Positions 16,153-25,660 are shown, numbered from the stretch's first letter. The stretch is 35,385 nucleotides of DNA from Bacteroidales bacterium UBA3724 (GCA_002371315.1 DFHL01000014.1:1-35385), one strand, 5' to 3'. Numbers and translations: made by a program. Notes: generated from the letters alone by a model not told the origin.

Positions 16153-18669
16153 CTATTCGCTGACATAGATTCGCTTGACACGCGGCGAGACGGAAGTGAG
16201 AATCTCGTAAGGAATGGTGCCTGCCGACTCGGCCATACGGCACAACTGCGAAGCAGAGCCAAAGACGACCACTTCGTCGCCCTCGCTGCAGGGCACGTCG
16301 GTGACATCGACAAAACACATATCCATACATACGCTGCCAATGACGGGAGCCTGCATACCGTTGATTTCCACCGAGCCGCGGCCGTAGCCCAGATTGCGCG
16401 AAAAGCCGTCGGCATAGCCTATGGGAATGATGGCTATACGCGAGTCGCGCTCGGCAATCCAGCGCCGGTTGTAGCCCACCGAGTCGCCAGAAGGTATGTT
16501 TTTGACCTGCGAGATGCGCGTCTTGAGTGTACTGACAGGACGCAGCATTCGCTGGATTGCAGGCTCGGGCGAAATGCCATAGAGACCTATGCCCAGACGC
16601 ACCATATCCATCTGGGCCTCAGGGAAGCGCGTGATGCCCGACGAATTGAGAATGTGGCACAGTATGTCGTCCCTGCCAAGCAGTTGCTTGAGGCGCGACG
16701 AGCCTTTGCGCATCCGCTCAATCTGCATCCTGGTGAAGTCGTCCATCGCCGGATCTTCACTACAGGCAAGGTGAGAGAAGATGGAACGGACCGTCAGCGG
16801 CGAGCCGTCCTGCTTGAGCATCTCGGCAAGCCGGGGTATGTCGGCATCGGAAAAGCCAAGGCGATGCATACCCGTATCAAGCTCTATATGAATAGCTACA
16901 GGCTTGTTGCTGTCGGCATAGACACGCGCAACATCGGAGAAAAGATGCAGGATGCGGAAACTGTAGATGTCGGGTTCGAGATTGTAGCGGATTATGTTGT
17001 CGAAACTCTCCTCCTCGGGGTTCATAACCATAATGGGCAACGTGATACCGTTGCGGCGCAATTCGACACCCTCGTCGCAATAGGCCACTGTAAGATAGTC
17101 GATATGGTTGAACTGCAGCGTATTGGCAATCTCCACCTTGCCCGCGCCATAAGAAGAGGCTTTGACCATCGCCATAAGCTTTGTTGTGGGTTCGATACGC
17201 GAACGGTAGAAGTTAGCGTTATGGACCAAAGCGTCAAGATTGACTTCCATAATAGTCTCGTGGCGTTTGCGTTGCAGTACCTTGGCGACTTTCTCGAACG
17301 AGAAGACGCGTGCGCCTTTCAGCAGTATGGTCTCGTTCTGGAAATCGGAGAATGGGTGCTTGAGCAAGAAGTCCTCTGTCGTTGGGTAGAAATAGCTTTT
17401 GATGTCGGCAAACTGGCCCCGGTTGCGGCCTATTGCCTCACCGATGCCGACAAGCTTGGTAATACCACGCTGGGCGATGAGCGATGCCACCTGCGAATAT
17501 AGGCGTTCTTCGGGAAGGCCCGACTGAAGTATATCGCTGATGATTAGGGTCTTGTTGAAATGCTGGCGCTCGTGCTGGACAAAGTCGAGAGCAATGGAGA
17601 GCGAGTTTATATCGAGACTGTAGCTATCATTGATTAAGAGGCAATTGTTGACGCCCTCGTCCATTTCGAGGCGCATAGCAACCGGCAGCAGCGTGCGGCA
17701 CCGGCTGGCGATGACATCACCGTCGTAGCCCAAGTAGAACAGAAGCGTGATACAGTGCATCGCATTTTCGATGGAAGCACGGTCGACAAAAGGTATCTCA
17801 ATATCGTACTGGGATTGTATTTCGACACCGTTATGCTTCACTTTCAACAACGTGGAATGGTCTCTGACATCGACCTCCATCAGTTGGATTGCATTCTCGC
17901 CGCTGCGACCCCAGGTATAGCGATTAAGGCTCCGAAGGCTCTCCTTTTCCGATATTACCGAATGAATGTCCTTATGATCCAAGCAATAGATAAGAACCTG
18001 GCAATGAATAAAGAGCTGAAGTTTCTCGGCTATTTTTTGGTGACGCGTGAGGAAATTCTCGTCGTGTGCCTGACCGATATTCGTAAAGATGCCTATTGTC
18101 GGCTGAATGACGTTGCGCAGAGGCTCCATCTCGCCAGCCTCGGAGATACCAGCCTCAAAGACAGCGAAGTCGTTGGCATCGGACATCTGCCATACCGAAA
18201 GCGGCACTCCGATTTGGGAATTATAGCTCTTGGGGCTTGCAACAATATTGTGATCGGACGAAAGTAGCTGCACAACCCAGTCTTTAACAATGGTTTTACC
18301 ATTGCTGCCCGTTATACCTACGACTGGTATGTCGACACTCGTGCGACGTTGCTCGGCGACACGTTGCAGGGCCGCAACAACATCCTTCACATACCAGAAG
18401 TTGGCATCCTTCAACAAATCAATCTTAGCGCGTTTTTCCTCATCAAGTTCGCTGCTGACGACGAAATTACGCACCCCTTTTGCATATAGTTCAGCAATAT
18501 AGTTGGCACCATTGTTGCGTTTGGTGCGAATGGCAAAGAAAAGAGTGTTGCTTGCATCTGTAAGCTTGCGGCTGTCGGTCAGCAAGCTTGTAAACACGGC
18601 CGCGTCGGATACGACACGGCAGTCGGTATATTTCAAGAATGAAGTTAGTTCAGAAGCTGTCATATTCAC
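16153..18669 (-). CDS. Bifunctional MurF ligase / alanine racemase
   Basis: An 838-residue cytoplasmic fusion, a known arrangement in Bacteroidetes. Residues 1 to about 465 are MurF, which adds D-Ala-D-Ala to the UDP-MurNAc-tripeptide; GITGSNGKT (118-126) is the ATP-binding loop. From about 474 the protein is alanine racemase, which supplies the D-alanine. Lys503 in AMVKASSYGAG is the residue expected to hold PLP, and SVGYNRRW and GSVCMDMCFVDVTD are family strings. Making D-Ala and using D-Ala-D-Ala in one chain links the two steps. Its start overlaps the stop of the DUF2851 gene by 4 bp. It converges on the LuxR-type gene with only 3 bp between the stops. Confidence 0.95.
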   Translation of the reverse strand: MNMTASELTSFLKYTDCRVVSDAAVFTSLLTDSRKLTDASNTLFFAIRTKRNNGANYIAELYAKGVRNFVVSSELDEEKRAKIDLLKDANFWYVKDVVAALQRVAEQRRTSVDIPVVGITGSNGKTIVKDWVVQLLSSDHNIVASPKSYNSQIGVPLSVWQMSDANDFAVFEAGISEAGEMEPLRNVIQPTIGIFTNIGQAHDENFLTRHQKIAEKLQLFIHCQVLIYCLDHKDIHSVISEKESLRSLNRYTWGRSGENAIQLMEVDVRDHSTLLKVKHNGVEIQSQYDIEIPFVDRASIENAMHCITLLFYLGYDGDVIASRCRTLLPVAMRLEMDEGVNNCLLINDSYSLDINSLSIALDFVQHERQHFNKTLIISDILQSGLPEERLYSQVASLIAQRGITKLVGIGEAIGRNRGQFADIKSYFYPTTEDFLLKHPFSDFQNETILLKGARVFSFEKVAKVLQRKRHETIMEVNLDALVHNANFYRSRIEPTTKLMAMVKASSYGAGKVEIANTLQFNHIDYLTVAYCDEGVELRRNGITLPIMVMNPEEESFDNIIRYNLEPDIYSFRILHLFSDVARVYADSNKPVAIHIELDTGMHRLGFSDADIPRLAEMLKQDGSPLTVRSIFSHLACSEDPAMDDFTRMQIERMRKGSSRLKQLLGRDDILCHILNSSGITRFPEAQMDMVRLGIGLYGISPEPAIQRMLRPVSTLKTRISQVKNIPSGDSVGYNRRWIAERDSRIAIIPIGYADGFSRNLGYGRGSVEINGMQAPVIGSVCMDMCFVDVTDVPCSEGDEVVVFGSASQLCRMAESAGTIPYEILTSVSPRVKRIYVSE

Positions 18670-19946
18670 TTTTTGGTTTTCATTATACGGAAAGCAAGCT
18701 GGCAGTCAAGGCATTTTTTCCGACTGCAGTACTCCGTATAACGCTGAATGACGGATTGCGATTCGGCGGCGTTTCCGATTTTTATACCGGCACTTTCCCA
18801 CAGGCGGGTTATGCGGTTGTCTTCCGGGGAAAGCTGCTGAAGCAGGTTGAAAGCCCCCTCCTTGTACATTTCAGCTCCGTGCGCCACACCATATTCATAA
18901 AGAAGCGGAATCCAAGCATTGATTATTATCGTATTTATCAAGCTTTTGCCCAATGATTTAGAACTGCGTTCAGTCTCCTTGTCGAAATTGTAGTGCGACT
19001 GCCAGTACTCGGAAGCCTGCACGACAAAGAGCTTGCTAACCGTACCTGCGTCCTCGGCATCAAGCATCTTGGAGAAAAGATTGCTGCTTTTCGACATCAG
19101 GTCGGAAAACTGGCTGATGCGAAGCGTCGGGAAACTTGACGGTCGCACACGGAAGAATTTCCACAAATGGCCTTCCATTGGCGTAAGCTGGTAGGCAGCA
19201 CTAAGATACTTGTATTCGCGCTGCAACTTTTTGGGATACTCGTCGTTAAAGTCGCCGTCGAGCAAGCCTGCCTGTCCCATATACAATGCTTCGACACGGA
19301 ATGGGTTGTCCTTTATTTTGGCAACAATACGCATCGGCGTCACCTTGGCCAGCAATTCGAAGGCAAAAGCATTGGTCTTACCTCCAAAATAGTGCGCCGT
19401 AAGCCAATAGCAGGCCTGCTCCCAGCTGCCTTTCGACTCTTTCAGTATACGTTCCACGTCGCCGGATTTGCGCTCGATACGTTCAACAAGCAGCCGATCC
19501 TGACTCAAATGATAAAGGAAATCCGGTATATCCTTAAGTCTGGAGGCGCAAGGAATCTGCGTGTCGTCGGCAGGATTCATCAGGCTATCGTAATTGTCCC
19601 ACACATACTGAGGCAGCGATTGCGATATGTCGAGAGTCTGAACCTTCTTGCCATTCTCCAGAACAATATCGGCATCATATATATATACAACGTGCAAAAT
19701 CACATTGTTATACGCCTTGTCGTCCGAATGTCCGTGCTGATTCCAGTCCGATGCACGCGTATGCACCTCAACATTACCTGCCCAATGAAGGCCGCCGATA
19801 ACAAGACGGGAATCCAAAAAATCAGGACCCGCATCCCGATTCAACTCTCCAGGACGCTCCACAACGACAGGAAGGCCTTCCGTCGTAACAAGAGGGCCTT
19901 CAAGCAACCGATGTTGCCAAACGTATTGTAGAAAAGCTTCCGTCAT
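18666..19946 (-). CDS. DUF2851 family protein
   Basis: A 426-residue protein that I recognise as DUF2851 from its opening (MTEAFLQYVWQHRLL) and from PGELNRDAGPDFLDSRLVIG and VEVHTRASDW. No signal peptide or membrane segment is seen, so it is probably cytoplasmic. The acidic and polar pattern GPDFLDS...GNVEVH resembles the metal-binding core (D-ExK type) of nuclease folds; this is a weak impression and not a function call. The C-terminal end has a Cys pair (KKCLDCQ). The family is conserved in Bacteroidetes and its role is unknown. It lies 51 bp after dnaJ and overlaps murF-alr by 4 bp, so it is translated within the chaperone and cell-wall operon. Confidence 0.88.
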   Translation of the reverse strand: MTEAFLQYVWQHRLLEGPLVTTEGLPVVVERPGELNRDAGPDFLDSRLVIGGLHWAGNVEVHTRASDWNQHGHSDDKAYNNVILHVVYIYDADIVLENGKKVQTLDISQSLPQYVWDNYDSLMNPADDTQIPCASRLKDIPDFLYHLSQDRLLVERIERKSGDVERILKESKGSWEQACYWLTAHYFGGKTNAFAFELLAKVTPMRIVAKIKDNPFRVEALYMGQAGLLDGDFNDEYPKKLQREYKYLSAAYQLTPMEGHLWKFFRVRPSSFPTLRISQFSDLMSKSSNLFSKMLDAEDAGTVSKLFVVQASEYWQSHYNFDKETERSSKSLGKSLINTIIINAWIPLLYEYGVAHGAEMYKEGAFNLLQQLSPEDNRITRLWESAGIKIGNAAESQSVIQRYTEYCSRKKCLDCQLAFRIMKTKK

Positions 19947-19997
19947 CCGTACAAAGAATTGAGAGTCAAACCATCTGTTCCATCCGCTCGCAGATTA

Positions 19998-21158
19998 CTA
20001 ATTAAACAGATCTTTCATTTTGTCAAAGAATCCGCGTTCCTGCTTCGACGGATTGGGTTGGAAGTTAGGCCTCTTGCCGAGGTCTTCGAGTATGGATTTC
20101 TCTTCCTTCGTCAAGCTCTTGGGAATCCATACGTTAATGCTGACAAGCAAGTCGCCGCGCGAATAACCGTTCAAATCGGGCAGACCCTTACCTTTCAAGC
20201 GTATGACTTTACCAGAAGGGGTACCCTGTTCTATTTTCACACGCACTTTGCCGTTGAGTGTTGGAATTTCTATCGAACCACCCATTGCCGCATCGGCGAA
20301 CGTGATGAATGCGTTGTAAAATAGGTTATTGTCCTGACGTTCAAAAATCTCGTTAGGTATTTCTTCAACTTGTATGATAAGGTCTCCAGGGATACCACCG
20401 TGGGGAGCAGCATTGCCCTGTCCACGCATCGACAGTTGCATTCCGTCGCTTACACCAGCAGGAATATTGATGGTTATGATATCCTCGGCTTTGACGATTC
20501 CTTCACCGTGGCAGTCGGGGCATTTGTCCTTGATGATACGGCCCTGTCCGCCACAATACGGGCAAGCCGACTGGGTCTGCATTTGGCCAAAAAGCGAACG
20601 ACGCAACTCGGTAATAACGCCCGTGCCGTGACAGTGCGAGCAGGTCTCGTAACTGTTGTTGCGTGCTCCCGTACCGCCGCAGGTCTTGCAGCTTACATAC
20701 TTGTTGACCTTGATTTTCTTTTCTACGCCCTTGTCTATCTCTTCAAGCGTCAGTTTCACTTTTATGCGAAGATTGCTGCCTCGCGACATAGGGCGACCGC
20801 CACCACGGCTATGCGAGTCGCCAAACCCACTGAAACTGAAACCGCCACCTCCGAAAAGGTCGCCAAAAATGTTGCCAAGGTTCGAGAATATGTCGTCCAT
20901 ACTCATTCCTTGTGCGCCATATCCGCCGGCACCGTCCAGACCCGCGTGGCCAAACTGGTCGTAGCGAGCCTTCTTGTCCGGGTTGCTGAGCACATCGTAT
21001 GCTTCGGCAGCCTCCTTGAATTTCTCTTCGGCCTCCTTGTCGCCAGGATTGCGGTCAGGGTGATATTTGAGAGCCAGCTTACGATAAGCCTTCTTCAAAT
21101 CCTCTGGCGAGGCATTCTTGTCGACACCCAATACCTCATAATAATCTCTTTTTGACAT
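19998..21158 (-). CDS. dnaJ: Chaperone protein DnaJ
   Basis: A 386-residue type I Hsp40 that delivers unfolded proteins to DnaK and stimulates its ATPase. In order: J-domain with HPD at 33-35, a Gly/Phe-rich linker (about 72-125, GGGGFSFSGFGDSHSRGGG), and four CxxCxGxG zinc repeats (CKTCGGTG, CSHCHGTG, CPYCGGQG, CPDCHGEG), followed by the client-binding C-terminal domains. All key residues are present. It follows grpE by 40 bp on the same strand. dnaK is not in the window. Confidence 0.98.
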   Translation of the reverse strand: MSKRDYYEVLGVDKNASPEDLKKAYRKLALKYHPDRNPGDKEAEEKFKEAAEAYDVLSNPDKKARYDQFGHAGLDGAGGYGAQGMSMDDIFSNLGNIFGDLFGGGGFSFSGFGDSHSRGGGRPMSRGSNLRIKVKLTLEEIDKGVEKKIKVNKYVSCKTCGGTGARNNSYETCSHCHGTGVITELRRSLFGQMQTQSACPYCGGQGRIIKDKCPDCHGEGIVKAEDIITINIPAGVSDGMQLSMRGQGNAAPHGGIPGDLIIQVEEIPNEIFERQDNNLFYNAFITFADAAMGGSIEIPTLNGKVRVKIEQGTPSGKVIRLKGKGLPDLNGYSRGDLLVSINVWIPKSLTKEEKSILEDLGKRPNFQPNPSKQERGFFDKMKDLFN

Positions 21159-21198
21159 AATATGTTTTGGAATTCTTGTTTTTCTCTATCTGTCTGCA

Positions 21199-21816
21199 TC
21201 AGTTCGCAACAACCACCTGTGCAAAGCGAAGCACCTCGTCATTAAGGAAATAACCCTTCTTGACGACATCAATTACCGTACCTTTGGCTTCGGGCGTGGG
21301 GGCCGGTATCTGCGTGATGGCCTCGTGGAAGTTCTCGTCGAACTTCAATCCCTTTGCATCCATCGGCTTCAATCCTTTTTGTTGCAAAGCGTTCATCATA
21401 TTTTTCAGAATCAGCTGCATACCCTCTTTTGCGGCATCGCCTTCTGCCATATTCTCCAAGGCGCGCTCCATATCGTCAATGATTGGAAGCATCAGCTTGA
21501 TAACATCCTTTCCGCCATTAAGGATAAGGCTGGCCTTTTCGGCGCTGGTACGTTTGCGGTAGTTCTCATATTCAGAGTAGATGCGCATATACTTGTCGTT
21601 CATCTCTGCCAGCTTATGCCCCATCTCCTCCACTTTGGCGTTGAGTTCCTCATTGTGGCGTTCCACTCGCTTCTTACGGCCTCGTCTGCTGTTGTCTTCG
21701 GGCGACTCAGCCTCGTGTTCCGCCTGGGCTTCTGCCGTATTTTCATCCTTGGGGGAATCTTCTTTTTGTATCGTGTCCTGTTCTTCTACGAACTTCTCAT
21801 TATCTTTCTGTTCCAT
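21199..21816 (-). CDS. grpE: Nucleotide exchange factor GrpE
   Basis: A 205-residue protein that releases ADP from DnaK. I chose the ATG at 21816; the in-frame TTG at 21825 is less likely. A long acidic, Lys/Glu-rich N-terminal tail (about 1-55) leads into the helical dimer region (about 56-115) and the beta domain, with the signature segment from LPIIDDMERALENM to the VVKKGYFLNDEVLRFAQVVVA end. It is followed by dnaJ. Two perfect palindromes 52-84 bp upstream probably control the operon. Confidence 0.96.
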   Translation of the reverse strand: MEQKDNEKFVEEQDTIQKEDSPKDENTAEAQAEHEAESPEDNSRRGRKKRVERHNEELNAKVEEMGHKLAEMNDKYMRIYSEYENYRKRTSAEKASLILNGGKDVIKLMLPIIDDMERALENMAEGDAAKEGMQLILKNMMNALQQKGLKPMDAKGLKFDENFHEAITQIPAPTPEAKGTVIDVVKKGYFLNDEVLRFAQVVVAN

Positions 21817-21866
21817 TTTGTCCAATATTTATTATATTCTTTTGTCATATCAAAAACTTTGCCAAC

Positions 21867-21900
21867 CTGACATTTTGTCAGTCTACTGACATTTTGTCAC
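21867..21900. promoter_or_regulatory. Two tandem TGACATTTTGTCA palindromes ahead of grpE
   Basis: The 13-bp palindrome TGACA-TTT-TGTCA occurs perfectly at 21868-21880 and again at 21887-21899, 19 bp apart start to start. The first copy extends to 15 bp with a flanking C and G. The second copy covers the last codons of the OstA-like gene. The position ahead of grpE-dnaJ suggests an operator for a heat-shock or stress regulator. It does not resemble the CIRCE element bound by HrcA. The binding protein is not identified. Confidence 0.65.
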
Positions 21901-23431
21901 CTCTTGGGCGAAAAACATCTGACGGTGACATAGGACGAAGTTCCACAAGCCAGGCAAAACCGGGAAGACGCCTCTCGTCGTTCGGCAGTTGGTCGACGGG
22001 ATACATCTTCATATCCGGCGAACCATACGTGGCAAACCTGCGGGGCTTGCGTTCCTTGAAATAAATGCGCATATCTGACCCAATGCCGGCATTTACGCCA
22101 ATAAGCTGCTTTTCAATCTTCCCCACACTGTCGGGACCTTCGTCAACAACATAATACACCATCCGGGCCGAACCGAGTATATCAGCATACAGCGGTTCGC
22201 TTTTCCGGCAATAGACATCAGCATTGCGACCCTTCACCTGATTGAATTTCAGCGAATCGACTTTCTCAATGGCCATAACATTGTCCCGCATCTCGATCAG
22301 ACGTACACCAGCACTGTCAAACAGGCAACGGATTGTATCGGCCGAACACTGGTACTCCTCGTACCACACCACAGGTTTGTAGTACATCGTCAGCATCGAA
22401 TCGACGGCAGAATAGTAAAGCGAGTCACACATCGCCTGTGCATCAGAGCGATAGACACGCACATTGCGAAAAGCCTTGGCCGCCTCAAACTGGCGGTCGT
22501 CATTATTGTAGGCATATATTGTGTCGCCGTGCATAAAGAGCGAATCGCCCTTATCAATATATATAATCAGCGCCGAATCAGTGACAAACGAATAATGCTC
22601 CTCCTGGTTAGTTATGCCGACACGGCCCGCACACACGACATTGTTCAGTGTATCGACAATCACGACATTGCCGAAAGCCTCGCCATATTCGGTGTTGCCA
22701 TTGAAGAAAAGCGTGTCTGCCGTCAGCCGTTTCTCGCAGTTTGTCAGGCGTGTAGCCTTGTACGAGCAGGCCTCGCGCGTATCGGTATTGTAAGTCCCGT
22801 CTTCGCTATACACCGTCGACGAGTCGCTGTAGATATACGTCGGCGAAATGAAAATCGCCAAACAGGTCTGCGTATTGTACAGCAGGGTATCCGTCTCCAG
22901 CAGCGATGACGAGTCGCGCAGCACCACATCGTCGAACAGATACAGGTCGCGGGTGTCCGAATGATAATACCCCTTCTGGCTGTCCATCTCCGCGCTACCC
23001 TGAACCGTATGCCCCCAATGGAAATACGATGCCGTCGACGTATTGCGGTCATAGCTGAGCAGGTCGGACTTCAGCACCGTCCGCCCGTCTATCAGCGTCA
23101 CCGTGTCGCCCCACACGTCGGCGATGCGCGTCGTGCCGTCATATATGGCCGTCTCGCCATACAGCGTCGTCGTATCGGTTATCAGGATCTTGACATTCCT
23201 GTGTGCGACAAAGATATTGTTTCGTGTGTCGAACGAGGCCGAATCGGTGAAAAGCGTCATACCGTCGTGCATCGCCTTCACGTTCTGGTAAAGGATCCAG
23301 ATATCAGGATTGTTCGGGTCGCGCGTGCCCATACCCGCCACGTACTCTATTATCTTTTGGCCGTTGGCAACCGGTAACGTGCCACACCCAAAAACAATCA
23401 ACAATATTATTTTCAGCCAGTTCGAACGCAT
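21878..23431 (-). CDS. OstA-like protein (LptA family)
   Basis: A 517-residue exported protein. The ATG at 23431 starts a signal peptide (about 1-24, GCGTLPVANG-Q). The mature protein is a long run of short beta repeats (TLFTDSASFDTRNNIFVAHRNVKI, TLYGETAIYDGTTRIADVWGDTV, LYLFDDVVLRDSSSLLETDTLLYN and more), the pattern of the LptA/OstA beta-jellyroll that carries lipopolysaccharide across the periplasm. Bacteroidetes have long OstA-like versions of this sort. No beta-barrel LptD domain is attached. The gene heads the minus-strand run that continues with grpE. The grpE operator overlaps its 3-prime end, so grpE can be switched separately. Confidence 0.85.
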   Translation of the reverse strand: MRSNWLKIILLIVFGCGTLPVANGQKIIEYVAGMGTRDPNNPDIWILYQNVKAMHDGMTLFTDSASFDTRNNIFVAHRNVKILITDTTTLYGETAIYDGTTRIADVWGDTVTLIDGRTVLKSDLLSYDRNTSTASYFHWGHTVQGSAEMDSQKGYYHSDTRDLYLFDDVVLRDSSSLLETDTLLYNTQTCLAIFISPTYIYSDSSTVYSEDGTYNTDTREACSYKATRLTNCEKRLTADTLFFNGNTEYGEAFGNVVIVDTLNNVVCAGRVGITNQEEHYSFVTDSALIIYIDKGDSLFMHGDTIYAYNNDDRQFEAAKAFRNVRVYRSDAQAMCDSLYYSAVDSMLTMYYKPVVWYEEYQCSADTIRCLFDSAGVRLIEMRDNVMAIEKVDSLKFNQVKGRNADVYCRKSEPLYADILGSARMVYYVVDEGPDSVGKIEKQLIGVNAGIGSDMRIYFKERKPRRFATYGSPDMKMYPVDQLPNDERRLPGFAWLVELRPMSPSDVFRPRGDKMSVD

Positions 23432-23452
23432 TTTACAAAAGGATACAATTTG

Positions 23453-23460
23453 CAAAAATA
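23453..23460 (-). promoter_or_regulatory. Putative -7 promoter box of the OstA-like gene
   Basis: Read on the minus strand, TATTTTTG matches the Bacteroidetes -7 consensus TAnnTTTG exactly and lies 22 bases ahead of the ATG at 23431. No TTTG lies at the usual -33 distance; one at 23476-23473 is only 12 bases away. Confidence is therefore limited. Confidence 0.4.
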
Positions 23461-23525
23461 CGAAAAAAAAGTCAAACGGGCACCTGCTCGTTGCATTATA
23501 GCTGAAAATATTGTTTTACAACGCC

Positions 23526-25607
23526 CTACAACTTCAGCCGCACCCTGGCCATAAACGTGCGTTCCGGCTGTGGAACGCCGCCGAAGTCGCGATAGCTGCA
23601 GTTGGCGATGTTGTGTACGTCGAACGAGAATGCAACTCTCGGAAAGGCATACTCCAGCGAAGCGTTGACAAGCACCGCATCAGGATAAGGATGCGGCTCA
23701 CCTTCGGCATCGGCATATACGCCCTCGCGGTGACGGTAGTTGACGTCGCACTTCAGGCTCAGCGGCACATCGCTGCGAAACAGCACTTTGGCAGGCTTCA
23801 GCACAAGATAGACATTGGCTTTATGGCGCAGATAGTCCAAGTCGTAGCTGCTGACCATCCCCTCGGCATCCTGACGCTCAAAGCAGTACGAATAGCATCC
23901 GCCGACTTCGTCGATGCCTTTGCCAACGTGAAGCACCATCGTCAATTCAGCCCCTATGGCGTCAAGAACGGTATGATTCATCGAGTACCACACCTCCTCG
24001 TCCGCACGGCGCACCCAGTCTATGATGTCGCGCCCCGCACGGTAGTACGCAGCACCCAGCAGTGCCAGCCGACAGTCGGCAATCGTGGCCGTGTATCGCC
24101 CCTTCAGCTCGGCCGAAAGGCTGCGCTCGCTGTTCAGGTCGGGATTAGCCACCTGATTGACACTCTGGTAGTAAAGGTCCGTAAACGTCGGCACACGGAA
24201 CGTGCGCGTCAGCGATGCGCCAAAGCGCCAGTGGCGCGATGGCTGCCAAATGGCATCCAGCGACGCGCCATAGTTGAAACCGAAGACGCTGTTTTGGCTA
24301 CCAAGCAGGTCGGCCTCAAGGCTGCCGTTGTCAAAGTCAAGGCGATAGCCGCCAAAGAAATTGAGCGACAGACGCGAGGCCAGGTGGTTGTATTCCGACG
24401 GCTGGCGGCAAAGCCAGAAAGAGGTGTCCGCCTCGCCAAGCACACTGCTGACGATGCCCTCGCTCCGCACATCCACGCCGGCAAACAGGTCGCCCGTGCC
24501 GACGCGGCGCACCAGACGGCTGCGCACTCCGGCTATTTCCGACAGGTGATAGTTGTGGCCGCCATACCACGAGGGGGCCTCCACCCTGCCCTCGCGGAAC
24601 AGTTCAAAGCGGTCGCTGTGCAGGCGGCCGTATGCGGCACTCTCAAGGCGTGCCGCACTCCAGCGGTGCACGTTCGTCGCCGTCAGCGTCAGCGTGCGCG
24701 TAGCCTCAAACTGGTCAGGGTACGACAGGCTGTAGAACGCCTGGCTGCCAAAATCCTTCATCTGCGCACCCGCGCTGACCGACCACACATCCCTTTCGCC
24801 GTGGCGGTCGCTCTGCAGATAGACATTGGCCTGGCGGTAGTCGGTATTGTCCATATAGCCGTCGCTGCGGGCGTACGACGCGGCAACGGTATGCGTCCAT
24901 CGTCCTTTGACGGCGCTGCCCAGAACCGACAGCTTGGCCGTGCCGTTCGAGCCGCCACACGCCTCTGCCAGCAGGCGACTTTGAGCCTTCTCGTTGACAA
25001 CAATGTTGACAGCACCGCAGAAAGCCACGATGCCGCGCGAAAGGAGCATAGAAGGTGTAAGGATTTCGATGCGTTCGACCATCGAGATGTCGATGGGAAT
25101 GTCCATCAGATGGTGCCCCGTCTGTGCGTCTGTCAGGTTAATGCCGTTGACAAGCACCAGCATCTGGTCGAACGAGCCGCCGCGCATCGACAGGTCGCCC
25201 TGCACATCAGCCGTGCCGCGAACCCTGAGGTCGATACCAGCGACAAGCGTCAGCAGGTCGCCGACACTGTGAACAGAATGATTTGAAATGTCTTGAGCCG
25301 TCAGCACCACCGCAGGCTCAGCGGTAGTCTGCGTTGGCGTGGCAGGTGCCAGAATCTGCACCGCCGGCAGCGAAAGTTCCTCTGTCGGATCGTCCTCCTG
25401 CGCCTGTGCCACGGCAGGCATCAGCACCAGCGACAACGCTGCCACGGCGGCCGACTTGCGCAGTTGCCGGTCGGCGATGTACGATGCCAGACGGCCGATG
25501 GTCACCTCGCGGTGCAACGAATTGAAGACAGCATACGCCGCACGGCAGAAGCGGCGGAAACGGAACGAGTTGCTGCGAAAAATACTTACAGTTTGTTTGT
25601 TTAACAT
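23526..25607 (-). CDS. TonB-dependent outer-membrane receptor, BtuB-like
   Basis: A 693-residue receptor that imports a scarce nutrient using TonB energy. I prefer the ATG at 25607; the longer frame begins with TTG at 25646. An unusual basic, aromatic stretch (about residues 8-45, FRFRRFCRAAYAVF and TIGRLASYIADRQLRKS) precedes an apparent signal sequence ending AVAQAQ near residue 70. A plug domain follows (about 95-215, DISNHSVHSVGDLLTLVAGIDLR and LSMRGGSFDQMLVLVNGINL) and then a 22-strand-type barrel. The size and plug resemble the compact BtuB type rather than SusC. The substrate cannot be told. It is cut off from gldJ upstream by a strong terminator. Confidence 0.88.
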   Translation of the reverse strand: MLNKQTVSIFRSNSFRFRRFCRAAYAVFNSLHREVTIGRLASYIADRQLRKSAAVAALSLVLMPAVAQAQEDDPTEELSLPAVQILAPATPTQTTAEPAVVLTAQDISNHSVHSVGDLLTLVAGIDLRVRGTADVQGDLSMRGGSFDQMLVLVNGINLTDAQTGHHLMDIPIDISMVERIEILTPSMLLSRGIVAFCGAVNIVVNEKAQSRLLAEACGGSNGTAKLSVLGSAVKGRWTHTVAASYARSDGYMDNTDYRQANVYLQSDRHGERDVWSVSAGAQMKDFGSQAFYSLSYPDQFEATRTLTLTATNVHRWSAARLESAAYGRLHSDRFELFREGRVEAPSWYGGHNYHLSEIAGVRSRLVRRVGTGDLFAGVDVRSEGIVSSVLGEADTSFWLCRQPSEYNHLASRLSLNFFGGYRLDFDNGSLEADLLGSQNSVFGFNYGASLDAIWQPSRHWRFGASLTRTFRVPTFTDLYYQSVNQVANPDLNSERSLSAELKGRYTATIADCRLALLGAAYYRAGRDIIDWVRRADEEVWYSMNHTVLDAIGAELTMVLHVGKGIDEVGGCYSYCFERQDAEGMVSSYDLDYLRHKANVYLVLKPAKVLFRSDVPLSLKCDVNYRHREGVYADAEGEPHPYPDAVLVNASLEYAFPRVAFSFDVHNIANCSYRDFGGVPQPERTFMARVRLKL

Positions 25608-25660
25608 ATAGATAAAATATTGATGGTTAGTCAATGAATCTGCCAATTATGCATCTCAAC

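Noticed and set aside
21867..21900. CIRCE element for HrcA
   Set aside because: CIRCE is TTAGCACTC with a 9-bp spacer and GAGTGCTAA; these sites share neither arms nor spacing.
23511..25286. 591-codon plus-strand frame opposite the TonB-dependent receptor
   Set aside because: It is a shadow frame; the receptor plug and barrel are on the minus strand.
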